Assembly: GCA_947491025.1 (NCBI GenBank)
Contig: CANLIC010000007.1
Location: forward strand, 94,816-158,815
DNA from: Myxococcales bacterium
GTDB lineage: Bacteria > Myxococcota_A > UBA9042
DNA length: 64,000 bases
Reading direction: 5' to 3'
The notes below the pieces were generated by a model. That model was given only the letters and a program-made list of their open reading frames with translations. It had not been told where the DNA came from and ran no database searches. Within the stretch, counting starts at the first letter, position 1; every line of letters begins with the position of its first letter. Shown one piece after another: positions 31,349-39,696 of the stretch. Both the position numbers and the translations under genes were made by a program.

Positions 31349-33934
31349 ATGCCCGTTCAGCCGCATGGGATGTCCGCTGCCTCTCGCGGTCGGGAGATCG
31401 ATCCCGGTCCGCCGCTGCCTGCTGCGCGCGACTTCGACGCCACCGCCGGCGGCACCTGGCGCGGGCCCGCCGCCCAGGCCGTGTCCGTGCCGCATGGCAT
31501 CGAGTCGCTCGCCGACGTCTTCCTTGAGAAAGCGCGCGCCGAGCCGATCGAAGTCGTCGACTTCGCAGGCCATCACTGGCTCCTGTCGTGGAGCGGCCAA
31601 CCCGAGCCGCAGGTCAGCGTCCACGCCCTGGAGCGCCGGAGCGTGGTGCCGACGCTGGCCGAGGTCACCGCCCACGATCTGGCGGCCTTGCTGGCCTGGG
31701 CCCTCGAGCCCCGCCCAGCGTCGCCCTTGCAGCCCGTGCCCGACCGCGTCTGGCGCCTGCTTGGCCTCGATCATCCGCTCGCCGCCGCGGTGCGCCGTAG
31801 CCGCGCCGACGTGCTGCCGTTGCGCGCCCATGGCCTGCCCGATGGCTTCGCCATGGAAGCGGCGCGCGCCGATCTGCGCCTCTTTGTGCAGGATCACCGC
31901 CGCCCCCAAGGCGACGATCTGCTCCAGATCGTGCTCTGGTGCTGGAGCTCGCGTGGGGTCTGGCCGCCGATGCGCCGCGCGATTCCGCCTGGCGATCTGC
32001 CACTAAGGCTGGTGCTCGAGACGCCGCCGCTCCGCCAGGTGGAGGAGTTGGCAGCCCTGCTACGGCGCCTGGCGCGCATGCCGGGCTCCCAACTGTGGAG
32101 CGCCCGCGAGCTCGACGAATTGCGCGGCGTCCTGGCCGCCTTCGACTTGCCGTTGCCGCCGGTAGAGCTGGTCGATGTCGACCGCGACGGCGTGGTGACG
32201 CTCTTGTGGCGCGGCGATCGCCTCGTGGCGTCGATGCCGCCGGGCGACCGCATGTCCGAGTTCGAGCGCGAGGCCAGCGCCCGGATGCTCGACGGACTCT
32301 TGCCGCCGCCGCTGCTGGAGCGTCTGCACCCGACCACCAGCCCCGCCGCCGACGAATCGCCGACCGCCGTGCTCGCCTGGCCGCCACGCGCAGCCGCCGC
32401 GTCGGGCCACGGGGCAGGACGCGCGGTCTCGCCGGCAGAGGGCAGGGCTGCGCCGGCCGCCGACGACCTGCCCTCCAGCCTCTCCTCGCCAGCCCTCGGC
32501 GCCCGTCCCACGACCCGCCGGTCCGCCGCCGCTTCCCCTTCGGGCAACGACGCGCGCTCGGTCGACTCGCCGGTGGCGCCAGACCTGCGCTCGCCGACCC
32601 CGAGCGACGACCAGCGGCGGCGGCCGACACCGCTCGCCGTGCCGGCGCCTGCGCCCGCCGAGCGCGCCGCGCAAAGCACCGACGCGGTGCGCCAGATGGG
32701 GATCGGCGCCACACGCCGCGACGCGAAGGCAACCAGCCAAGGCGCGCAGCCGGGCGCGACCACCGCCTTGCCGCCCGCTGCCGCCCACTACACGCGGGCG
32801 AGCACGCCGTCGCACCAGCCGAGCAGCGCCGCCGCCGCCGCCTCCTACGCCGTCGCGAGCGAGCCGGCGCATGGCGGCGCTTCCTTCACCACCGACGATT
32901 GGATGCGCGGCAGCGTCACCCCGGCTTCGACCGTCGCGGAGCCCAGCGATCTCCGGGCGATGCTGTCGCTGCAGCCGACGGCCGCTCAGCCCGCGCCGCG
33001 CACCTTCGTGCTGCCGGAGCTGCGCCTCGGCCTGCCGGCTTGGACCTTCGCCGCCGGGCTGCTGCTCGGCCTCGCCGTTGGCTGGATGCTCGGCGACAGC
33101 AGCGAACCACCCGCCGCAACGCCTGCGCCCGGCGCGATCGCCAAGGGGGCCGACCGACAAAGCGCCTCGGGCAAGCCGGACCGGGGCCCCGCCGCCCCCG
33201 GCGAGGCAGCGGCAGGCCAAGAGCTCGCTGAGGCCGCGGAGGGGGACGCGCCGCCGACCCCAGCGCCCACCCTCGCCGCTGGCGCCGCCGATCCCAGCGC
33301 GGAGGACCAACGCGCCGACGAGCCAGAGGCCGCGGCGCTTGCGGCTGCGCCCGCTGCGGTTGAGCCAAGCGCGGCGGCCGCGGCCGTACCCAACCCCGCC
33401 GCGCCCGCAGCGGCAGGCCTCGCCGGCGCTCTGCCCGTCGGCCCCGGTTTCGCCGCGCTGCAGCCCGTCTCGCTCTGGGACGGCAACAGCGCCCCTTGGG
33501 CGGAGCCGGGCGTCCGTGTGCGCTGCAACGCCTATGGCGATCTCGAGCTGAGCAAGGGCGGCGAAGAGCGTGTCGTCGTCTGTGGCCCCTTCTACAACGA
33601 CGGCGGCCACCTCGTTCGCTACGCCGCCTGCGCCGAGAAACCGGCCCGCTGCGCCATGTTGCAGCCGAGCCTGCGCGGCGCCCGGCCGGTGGTCTGCACG
33701 CCGCGCAGCGCTCGCCCGTTGGTGCGCGTGCAGCGGAATCCCGGCGATCCCGACCGCTACAGCTCCGACATCGCGCTGAGGCGCCTGTTCGATCGTGGAA
33801 ACCGTGGCACCGAGCCGCTTTGCCCGGAGCCGGCCCGCTATTGGAGCAAGATGGAGCGGCGTTGGATGGACGCCGGGCCGCCGCCGGGGCAAGCGCCGGC
33901 GCTCAACAGCCGCGCAGGCGATGGCGGTGACTGA
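31349..33934 (+). CDS. Large single-pass membrane protein with low-complexity linkers and cysteine-rich C-terminal domain
   Basis: ATG 31349 gives 861 residues; ATGs at 31365 (out of frame) and 31370 lie close by. Residues 1-330 appear globular, with a WLLSWSGQPE strand and a helix-rich middle. A Pro/Ala/Ser linker of about 220 residues follows, then one membrane helix (WTFAAGLLLGLAVGWMLG) at about 562-582 and a second linker of about 130 residues. The last 130 residues hold six cysteines in strand-rich sequence (VRVRCNAYGDLEL, VVVCGPFYNDGG). The likely topology is cytoplasmic N-terminus and exported disulfide-bonded C-terminus, i.e. a transmembrane coupling protein. No family recognised. Confidence 0.6.
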   Translation: MPVQPHGMSAASRGREIDPGPPLPAARDFDATAGGTWRGPAAQAVSVPHGIESLADVFLEKARAEPIEVVDFAGHHWLLSWSGQPEPQVSVHALERRSVVPTLAEVTAHDLAALLAWALEPRPASPLQPVPDRVWRLLGLDHPLAAAVRRSRADVLPLRAHGLPDGFAMEAARADLRLFVQDHRRPQGDDLLQIVLWCWSSRGVWPPMRRAIPPGDLPLRLVLETPPLRQVEELAALLRRLARMPGSQLWSARELDELRGVLAAFDLPLPPVELVDVDRDGVVTLLWRGDRLVASMPPGDRMSEFEREASARMLDGLLPPPLLERLHPTTSPAADESPTAVLAWPPRAAAASGHGAGRAVSPAEGRAAPAADDLPSSLSSPALGARPTTRRSAAASPSGNDARSVDSPVAPDLRSPTPSDDQRRRPTPLAVPAPAPAERAAQSTDAVRQMGIGATRRDAKATSQGAQPGATTALPPAAAHYTRASTPSHQPSSAAAAASYAVASEPAHGGASFTTDDWMRGSVTPASTVAEPSDLRAMLSLQPTAAQPAPRTFVLPELRLGLPAWTFAAGLLLGLAVGWMLGDSSEPPAATPAPGAIAKGADRQSASGKPDRGPAAPGEAAAGQELAEAAEGDAPPTPAPTLAAGAADPSAEDQRADEPEAAALAAAPAAVEPSAAAAAVPNPAAPAAAGLAGALPVGPGFAALQPVSLWDGNSAPWAEPGVRVRCNAYGDLELSKGGEERVVVCGPFYNDGGHLVRYAACAEKPARCAMLQPSLRGARPVVCTPRSARPLVRVQRNPGDPDRYSSDIALRRLFDRGNRGTEPLCPEPARYWSKMERRWMDAGPPPGQAPALNSRAGDGGD

Positions 33935-34006
33935 GACCGCATTCGGTCGACATTTTGGGCACTTGCCCTCGGCAGGACATCGCCCGCCCACTCGGGGGAA
34001 CCGAGC

Positions 34007-34834
34007 ATGAGCGAAAATCAGAGCCCTCTCGCGGAGCCGCTGCCCTGGGACCTCGTCTCGGCCGCCTACGCCGAGGAGGTGGTCCCCCTCTTTGAGCGCT
34101 ACGCTACGGACGCCCTGGCTCATGCCGGCGGCTGCAAGGGCGCCCGCGTCCTCGACGTCGCCGCTGGACCCGGCACCCTCGGTCTGCTCGCTGCCCGCGA
34201 CGCCCAGAGCGTTCAGTGCCTCGACTTCTCGCCCGAGATGGTGCGCCTTTGCGCGTCGCGCGTCGCGGCCATGGGCGCCCGAAATGTGGTCGTTCAGCGC
34301 GGCGACGGCCAAGACTTGCCCTTTGCCGACAGACAGTTCGATGTGGCGACCTCGATGTTCGGGCTGATCTTCTTCCCCGACCGTCACCGCGGCTTGGCCG
34401 AGCTACGGCGGGTGCTACGGCCCGGCGGCGTCGCCGTCGTATCGTCGTGGCGCCCCTTCGATCAGGTGCCGCTGATCGGGGCGTTGATGCAAGCGCTCGC
34501 CGAGGCGCTGCCGAACATGCCGTTCGGCAAGCACAAGGCGCCGATGGGTCAGCCCGTCGAGGTCGAGGCCGAGCTGCGCGCGGCTGGGTTCGTCGACGTC
34601 GAGGTCCACGACACGGCGCACACGATGGAGGCGCCCGACCTCGCAAGCTACTTCGCCTCTATGCAGCGCACGCTGGCGCCGCTCGTGCTGCTGCGCCATC
34701 GCTTGCCGCCTGCGGTCTACGAGGCGATGGCGGCCCAGGTGTTCGCGAGCCTGCGCGCCCGCTTCGGCGACGGACCGGTCTCGGCGACCATGCCCGCGCT
34801 CGTCGGCGTCGGGCGCGTGGCGTTGGCCGCCTGA
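34007..34834 (+). CDS. Class I SAM-dependent methyltransferase (UbiE-like fold)
   Basis: The 275-residue protein has the class I motifs: VLDVAAGPGTLGLLAA (motif I, SAM binding), CLDFSPEMVRLC (acidic residue at the end of strand 2), GDGQDLPFADRQFDVATSMFGLIFF (motifs II-III) and LRRVLRPGGVAVVSSW. That pattern belongs to Methyltransf_11/25-type small-molecule methyltransferases. The acceptor cannot be inferred. It is 72 bp after the single-pass protein gene on the same strand, with no obvious biosynthetic neighbours. Confidence 0.85.
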   Translation: MSENQSPLAEPLPWDLVSAAYAEEVVPLFERYATDALAHAGGCKGARVLDVAAGPGTLGLLAARDAQSVQCLDFSPEMVRLCASRVAAMGARNVVVQRGDGQDLPFADRQFDVATSMFGLIFFPDRHRGLAELRRVLRPGGVAVVSSWRPFDQVPLIGALMQALAEALPNMPFGKHKAPMGQPVEVEAELRAAGFVDVEVHDTAHTMEAPDLASYFASMQRTLAPLVLLRHRLPPAVYEAMAAQVFASLRARFGDGPVSATMPALVGVGRVALAA

Positions 34835-35095
34835 CGACGCGCCCACCCTCCGCCGCCGCATCCAGCACCCATCTGCCACTTCCCTTGGCGTCTGCGCCCG
34901 TGCGGGCCACGCACCGTCGAGGCCAGCGGCAGGGCTCACGGCGGCCCAAGCGCTCCTGCCGTGCCGGCCTCTGCTGTCCGCCGGGCGCAGCCGCCGCGGC
35001 TGGGAGCCGTTGCGTGGCTCCCGCCGTCCCCATAGCCTGCCGCCGCCGACCCCGCCGGGCGGCCCCAGGCGCGCGTGGATGCCGCAGAGGAGCCG

Positions 35096-36397
35096 ATGAA
35101 ATTCGTCCAGCGATTGCAGGCTTGTACCATCAGCGCGGGTCTGGCTCTGGCCGTCGCGATGCCCACGTACGCCGCGCCCGCGGCCGACGCTGCGCCGGCG
35201 GGTGCCGCGCCGCTTGCAGATGGCGCCACACCGACCGTCGCGCCGGTGGCCCAGCCTTTGCGCAAGCCCTGGTACCAGCGCATCTCGCTCCACGGCTACA
35301 CCCAGCTCCGTTACAACCAGCTGCCAACCATCCGATTCAACGATGATTTCATCAACGACCAGGGCGACAAGTCGGTGGGCCCGACCGGCGGCTTTTTCTT
35401 TCGTCGCGCCCGCCTCATCCTGTCTGGCGCCGTGCATCCAAGGGTCCACATCTACCTGCAGCCGGATCTTGCCAGCGCCATCAGCGATCAGCTCAACGTG
35501 ACGATCCTCCGTGACTGGTTCGCTGACGTATGGCTCGATGATGCCGGCGCTTTTCGCGTGCGCGCCGGCCAATCCAAGGTGCCCTACGGCTTCGAGAACA
35601 TGCAGTCGTCACAGAATCGTCTCGCGCTCGACCGCAACGATGCCCTCAACAGCGCCGTCAAGGATGAGCGCGACATCGGCCTCTTCTTTTACTGGGCGCC
35701 GCCGTATATCCGTGAGCGTTTTCGAATGCTTGTGACCAAAAACCTGAAGGGCTCCGGCGACTACGGCGTGTTCGCGCTCGGCCTCTACAATGGGCAGACG
35801 GCCAATCGACGCGAGCTGACCAAGGCGCCGCACGTCGTCGCGCGCGTGACGTGGCCCTTTGAGGTCGGCGGCCAGACCATCGAGACCAGCCTCGGCGGCT
35901 ACGCTGGCACCTTCGAAGTGGCCACCGCGGCGCAGAAGGACGGAACGACCTACCGCGTCGACTCCGACGACGGCGAGCTGCGCGACGCCCGCGCCCATGC
36001 CACCTTCGTGCTTTATCCTCGCCCCTTCGGCATCCAGGCCGAGTACACCATCGGCAAGGGGCCGCAGCAGGGGCGCGACGCGGCGACCCAGACGACCATC
36101 GCCAGCCGCCGTCTCCAAGGCGGCTACGTGACGGCGACCGTGGCGCTGAAGGGTCCGTTCGGCACGGAGGCGCTGCTGCCCTTTGTAAGGGCCACGACCT
36201 ATGATGGCGGCAAAAAGTTCATGACCAATGCGCCTTACTATCGCATCCGCGAGCTAGAGCTTGGCGCTGAGTGGCAAATCTGGAAGGCGCTGGAGCTGGT
36301 CCTCGCCTACGACATCGCCACCCGGACCTCGGACAAGTACCCCTACCGCATCGAGTCGGGCCACGTCGGCAGGGCGCAGCTGCAGTTCAGCTACTGA
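35096..36397 (+). CDS. OprP/OprO-like porin (phosphate-selective porin family)
   Basis: From ATG 35096 (GAGGAG ribosome-binding site) the product has 433 residues with a signal peptide ending around TYA (residues 25-27) and a short Ala/Pro spacer. The mature part shows the alternating strands of a 16-18-strand barrel: ISLHGYTQLRYNQL, FFFRRARLILSGAVHPRVHIYLQPDL and FRVRAGQSKVPYGFENMQSS, the last being a typical OprP-family strand pair. It ends in RAQLQFSY with the expected C-terminal aromatic for BAM recognition. The substrate (phosphate, polyphosphate or other anion) is not determinable here. Confidence 0.75.
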   Translation: MKFVQRLQACTISAGLALAVAMPTYAAPAADAAPAGAAPLADGATPTVAPVAQPLRKPWYQRISLHGYTQLRYNQLPTIRFNDDFINDQGDKSVGPTGGFFFRRARLILSGAVHPRVHIYLQPDLASAISDQLNVTILRDWFADVWLDDAGAFRVRAGQSKVPYGFENMQSSQNRLALDRNDALNSAVKDERDIGLFFYWAPPYIRERFRMLVTKNLKGSGDYGVFALGLYNGQTANRRELTKAPHVVARVTWPFEVGGQTIETSLGGYAGTFEVATAAQKDGTTYRVDSDDGELRDARAHATFVLYPRPFGIQAEYTIGKGPQQGRDAATQTTIASRRLQGGYVTATVALKGPFGTEALLPFVRATTYDGGKKFMTNAPYYRIRELELGAEWQIWKALELVLAYDIATRTSDKYPYRIESGHVGRAQLQFSY

Positions 36398-36592
36398 GTC
36401 GGCCCGCGCGCCCGGCTGCGCCCGCTACGCCCGGACTACCGGCGCGCCAACCTGACCTCCCTGTCTGGCTTCCCGGCCAAGGCACGGACGCGGCAGGCCA
36501 CCTGCGAGGAAGAGGGCTCGGGCGACGACGCCTTGGCAAGCAAAAAGGGCGCCCAGAACCGTCAGGGCTATCGCAAGGTCCGGAGCGAAAGA
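36398..36592. other. Non-coding spacer after the porin gene
   Basis: No credible gene is seen on either strand between the porin stop and the palindromic element. It includes the first copy of an 11-bp direct repeat, CAGAACCGTCA (36554-36564), whose second copy is on the other side of the element at 36751-36761. Confidence 0.5.
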
Positions 36593-36718
36593 CACCCTCA
36601 CCCCCCCACCCCCTCTCCCGTCGGGCGGGAGAGGGGCGACATGACAATGAATTCAGTGCCCCCCTCTCCCGCTTCAGCGGGAGAGGGGGTGCCGCGAAGC
36701 GGCGGGGGTGAGGGTTGT
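36593..36718. repeat. REP/BIME-like composite inverted repeat
   Basis: Two inner hairpins, built on CCCTCTCCCG and CGGGAGAGGG arms with short loops, lie at about 36610-36640 and 36661-36689. Around them is an outer inverted repeat: CACCCTCACCCCC at the left end pairs with GGGGGTGAGGGT near the right end. Elements with this 'CCCTCACCCCC ... CCCTCTCCCG' sequence recur in intergenic regions of many high-GC proteobacteria. The whole unit is flanked by 11-bp direct repeats (CAGAACCGTCA). It may also limit read-through from the porin gene. Confidence 0.8.
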
Positions 36719-36721
36719 CGG

Positions 36722-36780
36722 CGCTGACGTCGACTTTGCGACCGCCCTGCCAGAACCGTCAAAATGCCTTGACGTCAGCG
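36722..36780. promoter_or_regulatory. Perfect 10-bp inverted repeat around a 39-bp spacer
   Basis: CGCTGACGTC at 36722-36731 is the exact reverse complement of GACGTCAGCG at 36771-36780. The core GACGTC is itself palindromic, so each arm could hold a regulator dimer. The element lies between the REP-like unit and the small membrane-peptide gene. Function not established. Confidence 0.4.
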
Positions 36781-36976
36781 TTCCAGCAGGGCAAAAGCCC
36801 GGGCCGCCGGCCACCGCTACGCGCGGAAGATGAGCTGAGCAGATCGAATTCTTGCCGCGCCCGCACCCTCGGCTACGGTCGAAAACGGAGGCGCGGCCCG
36901 TCCGCGTCAGAAGCGAGCAGGCGCCTTCGTCCGATGCGACGAGGCGGCGGTCGCGAAGCCGCAGCGGGAGGGTGCG

Positions 36977-37090
36977 ATGGGGACGATGATGCTGATTGGG
37001 ACGGTTGTCGCGGGTGTCGCAGTGGCCATTGTGGCGGCCAAGCTCTCGGTGTCGTGGGTCGTCGACCGCATTCCGGCCCGCCAGCGCTGA
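36977..37090 (+). CDS. 37-residue single-pass membrane peptide
   Basis: ATG 36977 lies nine bases after GGGAGG and opens a 37-codon frame to TGA 37088-37090. The peptide is one hydrophobic helix (MLIGTVVAGVAVAIVAAK) followed by LSVSWVVDRIP and a basic tail ARQR, as expected for an inner-membrane peptide with its basic end in the cytoplasm. No family recognised. The stop is 3 bp from the convergent lepB stop. The good ribosome-binding site and membrane-helix composition support it as a gene; being so short, it could still be chance. Confidence 0.5.
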   Translation: MGTMMLIGTVVAGVAVAIVAAKLSVSWVVDRIPARQR

Positions 37091-37093
37091 GCC

Positions 37094-38329
37094 CTAGGGG
37101 TTGGCCTTCGCCTCGGGCCTCGGGTCGCACTCGCCGGTTTCGGCGTCCTGGTGCACCACCTGGCCGATGCGGCTCCAGTTCGGCTTCCAGAAATCGCGCT
37201 CGTAGGCGTACCAGATGAAGCCGGCCTTGCCCTTGACCACCTCGACGGGCACGAGGCCGAAGAAGCGACCATCCTTGCTGTTGTCGCGGTTGTCGCCCAT
37301 CACCAACAAGTGACCCTCGGGCACCACGAAGTCCGGCCAGGCGTCGTTCTCAGGCGGAACGTAGGCGCGGGCGTTGGGGCCGAATCGCAGCCCATCGAAG
37401 CCTGAGGGCGGCCAGTTGGCGTCGTTGACGGCCCCGATGAATCCGCGGCCCGCAGCGTCGCTGACGCGGTACTGCGCGGTCCAGGCGTGGCCGTCGAGGC
37501 ACTCGCGCACCTGACGGCAGTTGTAGCCCTCGAGCTCTGCGATCTTGGCCAGCGCCTCCGCCGGGCTGGCGAAGGACGCGAGCACGGGCCCGTCGCCGCC
37601 GCCGCTGTGCAGGCAGGTGCGGTCCGGTTGGTCGACGCAAGCGCGCACCAGCTCCACGGCCTCGCCGCAGTCACCCTCGCTTAGGACGCGCTGTCCGATC
37701 GGCGCGCCCTGGATCTCCAGGCGATTCTCGCGCAGACGGACCCGGTCTCCCGCCACCGCGACCACCCGCTTGATGAGGTCCTTGCCCGCCGAGTCGGCGT
37801 CGTCGTCGTAGGGGTATTCGAAGACGACGATCTCGCCCCGCGACGGCGTGCGAATGCCGAAGAGACGGATGCGCGTGAACGGGATCTTGAGTCCGTACAG
37901 GAACTTGTTGACGAAGAGGTGGTCGTGGACATGCAGGGTCGGGATCATCGACCCGGTCGGGATCTTGAACGCCTCGAAGACGAAGGCCCGGATCAGCAGG
38001 GCCAGAAGCACGGCGCCGCCGACCGCCTCCAGGTACTCGCGGGTCGGCGACTTGCGGTAGCGGGCGAACGATGCCGTCAGGCTGCGGTCCAGGGCGTCGA
38101 CGGCCTCCTCCACCGCGGCCAGGTCGCGATCGGCGGCGGGCAGGGCGCTGACACGTTCGAGGGCCGTGCGCTGACGCTCAATGGCGGCGACCAGCGACGC
38201 GTCGACCTTGGCGCCGTGCTTGCGCAAGAGCCGCTTGGACTCGCGCAGCAGCCAGCCGGAGAACTCCTCGAGCTCGGCGATGCGGCGCTTGCGGGTGCGG
38301 GCGTTATCAGCGGCAGACGGCGCGGCCAT
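37094..38329 (-). CDS. lepB: Signal peptidase I with extended N-terminal helix region
   Basis: The 411-residue enzyme cleaves Sec/Tat signal peptides at the outer face of the inner membrane. Its Ser-Lys dyad is visible as Ser127 in PTGSMIPTL and Lys187 in DLIKRVVAVAGD; the box MGDNRDNSKDGRFFG is also intact. A single clear membrane helix (AVLLALLIRAFVFEAF, about 106-121) precedes the serine. Two parts are unusual: about 95 charged, helical N-terminal residues before the membrane segment, and a cysteine-bearing insertion of roughly 75 residues after the lysine (GDCGEAVELVRACV to YNCRQVRECL). The many lipoprotein and Sec substrates in this window depend on such enzymes, although lipoproteins use LspA. 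Confidence 0.93.
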   Translation of the reverse strand: MAAPSAADNARTRKRRIAELEEFSGWLLRESKRLLRKHGAKVDASLVAAIERQRTALERVSALPAADRDLAAVEEAVDALDRSLTASFARYRKSPTREYLEAVGGAVLLALLIRAFVFEAFKIPTGSMIPTLHVHDHLFVNKFLYGLKIPFTRIRLFGIRTPSRGEIVVFEYPYDDDADSAGKDLIKRVVAVAGDRVRLRENRLEIQGAPIGQRVLSEGDCGEAVELVRACVDQPDRTCLHSGGGDGPVLASFASPAEALAKIAELEGYNCRQVRECLDGHAWTAQYRVSDAAGRGFIGAVNDANWPPSGFDGLRFGPNARAYVPPENDAWPDFVVPEGHLLVMGDNRDNSKDGRFFGLVPVEVVKGKAGFIWYAYERDFWKPNWSRIGQVVHQDAETGECDPRPEAKANP

Positions 38330-38671
38330 GGGCTCCTTTCGCCGTCGACTGGCGGCGCCGGCGACTTATCGCAGCGGGACAACGAGCGGTCAACGCATCG
38401 CCAGCCTCGACCATTCCCGCGGCCGGCCGCCGCTCACCGCGTCCAGGCAGGGTCGGTGCGATGCCTGCTGTCGCTACGCGGACGCACAGAATCGAACGTA
38501 GAACGATGGAGATAGAACGTAACCTGGCAAGCGTCACGCGTCGATCGGGCGCGGCACTGGAGCGAGAAGGCGCCGGCAAACCCCGAAAGCGCTTCCAGAC
38601 CTTGACAGTGCCGCGCCCGGCGGCAAGCCTCCGCGGCAGCTGCAGGCGAGCCCGCGGCGTGGAGGCCGGCC
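38330..38671. other. Intergenic region between divergent lepB and zapA
   Basis: This 342-bp gap between divergent genes must hold their promoters. It has a locally AT-richer segment around 38485-38530 with three GAACG copies (38494, 38501, 38515). I see no RNA gene or small coding frame that I can support. Confidence 0.4.
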
Positions 38672-39055
38672 ATGGCCGAGGTCGTGCGCGTCAAGCTCGG
38701 GGATGAGACGTTCGCCCTGCGGACCGAGAAGGACCCTGCGCTTTTGCACGAAGCCGCGGCGCTCGCCGATGCCCGCATGGCCGAGCTGCGCGCCAGCGTC
38801 CCCAACCGACAGACCGCCGCTCAGCTGGCCGCGCTCGCATTGGCCGACGAGCTGCTGGCGGCGCGACGCGCTCTCAGCGGCCTGCGCGAGAGCCTCGGTC
38901 GCGGCCTGGACGCCGCGCTGACCCAGCTCGATGACCTCGACGCCTCGCTGGAGACGCTGACGCAGCAGGCACCGAGCCCCGCCGATGCCTCCGCAGTCGA
39001 CCCGTTGGCCCCGGCCATGGACGCCCCCGATTCGGGGCCTGGCGGTCAGTCGTGA
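38672..39055 (+). CDS. zapA: Cell-division protein ZapA-like
   Basis: The 127-residue protein starts with VVRVKLGDETFALRTEKDPALLHEAAALADARMAEL, the usual ZapA beginning (short beta strands, then the helix of the globular head). A long helix, TAAQLAALALADELLAARR, follows for antiparallel coiled-coil tetramerisation. ZapA crosslinks FtsZ filaments at midcell. It overlaps the 5-formyltetrahydrofolate cyclo-ligase gene, the same gene pairing seen in gammaproteobacteria, which supports the call. The C-terminal 30 residues are Pro/Asp-rich and poorly conserved. Confidence 0.85.
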   Translation: MAEVVRVKLGDETFALRTEKDPALLHEAAALADARMAELRASVPNRQTAAQLAALALADELLAARRALSGLRESLGRGLDAALTQLDDLDASLETLTQQAPSPADASAVDPLAPAMDAPDSGPGGQS

Positions 39056-39696
39056 GCCGCGTCGCGCTCGCCCACCCCGCGCTGCAGGGCCTGTCGCCGG
39101 TCGCGGTCGCGGCCAGCGTCGCGCCTGGCAAAGCCGCCGCCCGTGCCGCCGGCGAGGCCGCTGCCCGTGGGCTGCAGGCGCCGCTGCGCGCGCGATTCGC
39201 TGCCGGACTCGCTGATGCGCTCGCCAGCCTCGCAGCGCGCCTCGATGCCCGCACCATTGGCCTCTACGCGCCGATCGGCGCCGAGGTCGACACGCGCCAG
39301 CTCGCCAACCGGCTGCTCGCAGACGGCCGCAGCCTCGCCTATCCGCGGCTGAGCCCGGAGCCCGGGCTGATGGAGTTCGCGGCTTCGGCGGGGCCGACGG
39401 CGCTGCGCGCCCGGCCGCGTTCGCGCATCCTGGAGCCCGAAGGGTCCCAGCTCGACGCCGACGCGCTCGATCTTCTGGTCGTCCCGGCCCTCGCCGCCGA
39501 CGGAGGCTTGCGCCGCGTTGGCCGGGCAGGCGGCTACTACGATCGCTACCTGCTACGGGTGCGTGCCGACTGCGTCGTCGTGCTCGTGCTGCCCTCGGCC
39601 GCGGTGGTGCCGTGGTCGCCCGTCGAGCCCCACGACGCTGCCGGCGACGCCGTCTGCACCGAGCGCGGGCTCTTCGGACCTGCCGGCGGTGCCTGA
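39052..39696 (+). CDS. 5-formyltetrahydrofolate cyclo-ligase
   Basis: The 214-residue enzyme converts 5-formyl-THF to 5,10-methenyl-THF with ATP in the cytoplasm. Visible family blocks are the IGLYAPIGAEVDTRQL strand-helix and the C-terminal LLVVPALAADGGLRRVGRAGGYYDRYL. That corresponds to the canonical 'vPgvaFD..G.RlGyGgGyYDR' signature, with GRAGGYYDR here. The start is a GTG overlapping the zapA stop (GTGA), which signals translational coupling. N-terminal residues 1-45 are Ala-rich and hard to align; basic residues for ATP phosphates are expected there. Confidence 0.85.
   Translation: MSRVALAHPALQGLSPVAVAASVAPGKAAARAAGEAAARGLQAPLRARFAAGLADALASLAARLDARTIGLYAPIGAEVDTRQLANRLLADGRSLAYPRLSPEPGLMEFAASAGPTALRARPRSRILEPEGSQLDADALDLLVVPALAADGGLRRVGRAGGYYDRYLLRVRADCVVVLVLPSAAVVPWSPVEPHDAAGDAVCTERGLFGPAGGA

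Noticed and set aside
38602..38607. TTGACA, a possible -35 box before zapA
   Set aside because: No -10-like sequence is found 16-18 bp downstream; the region there is GC-only.
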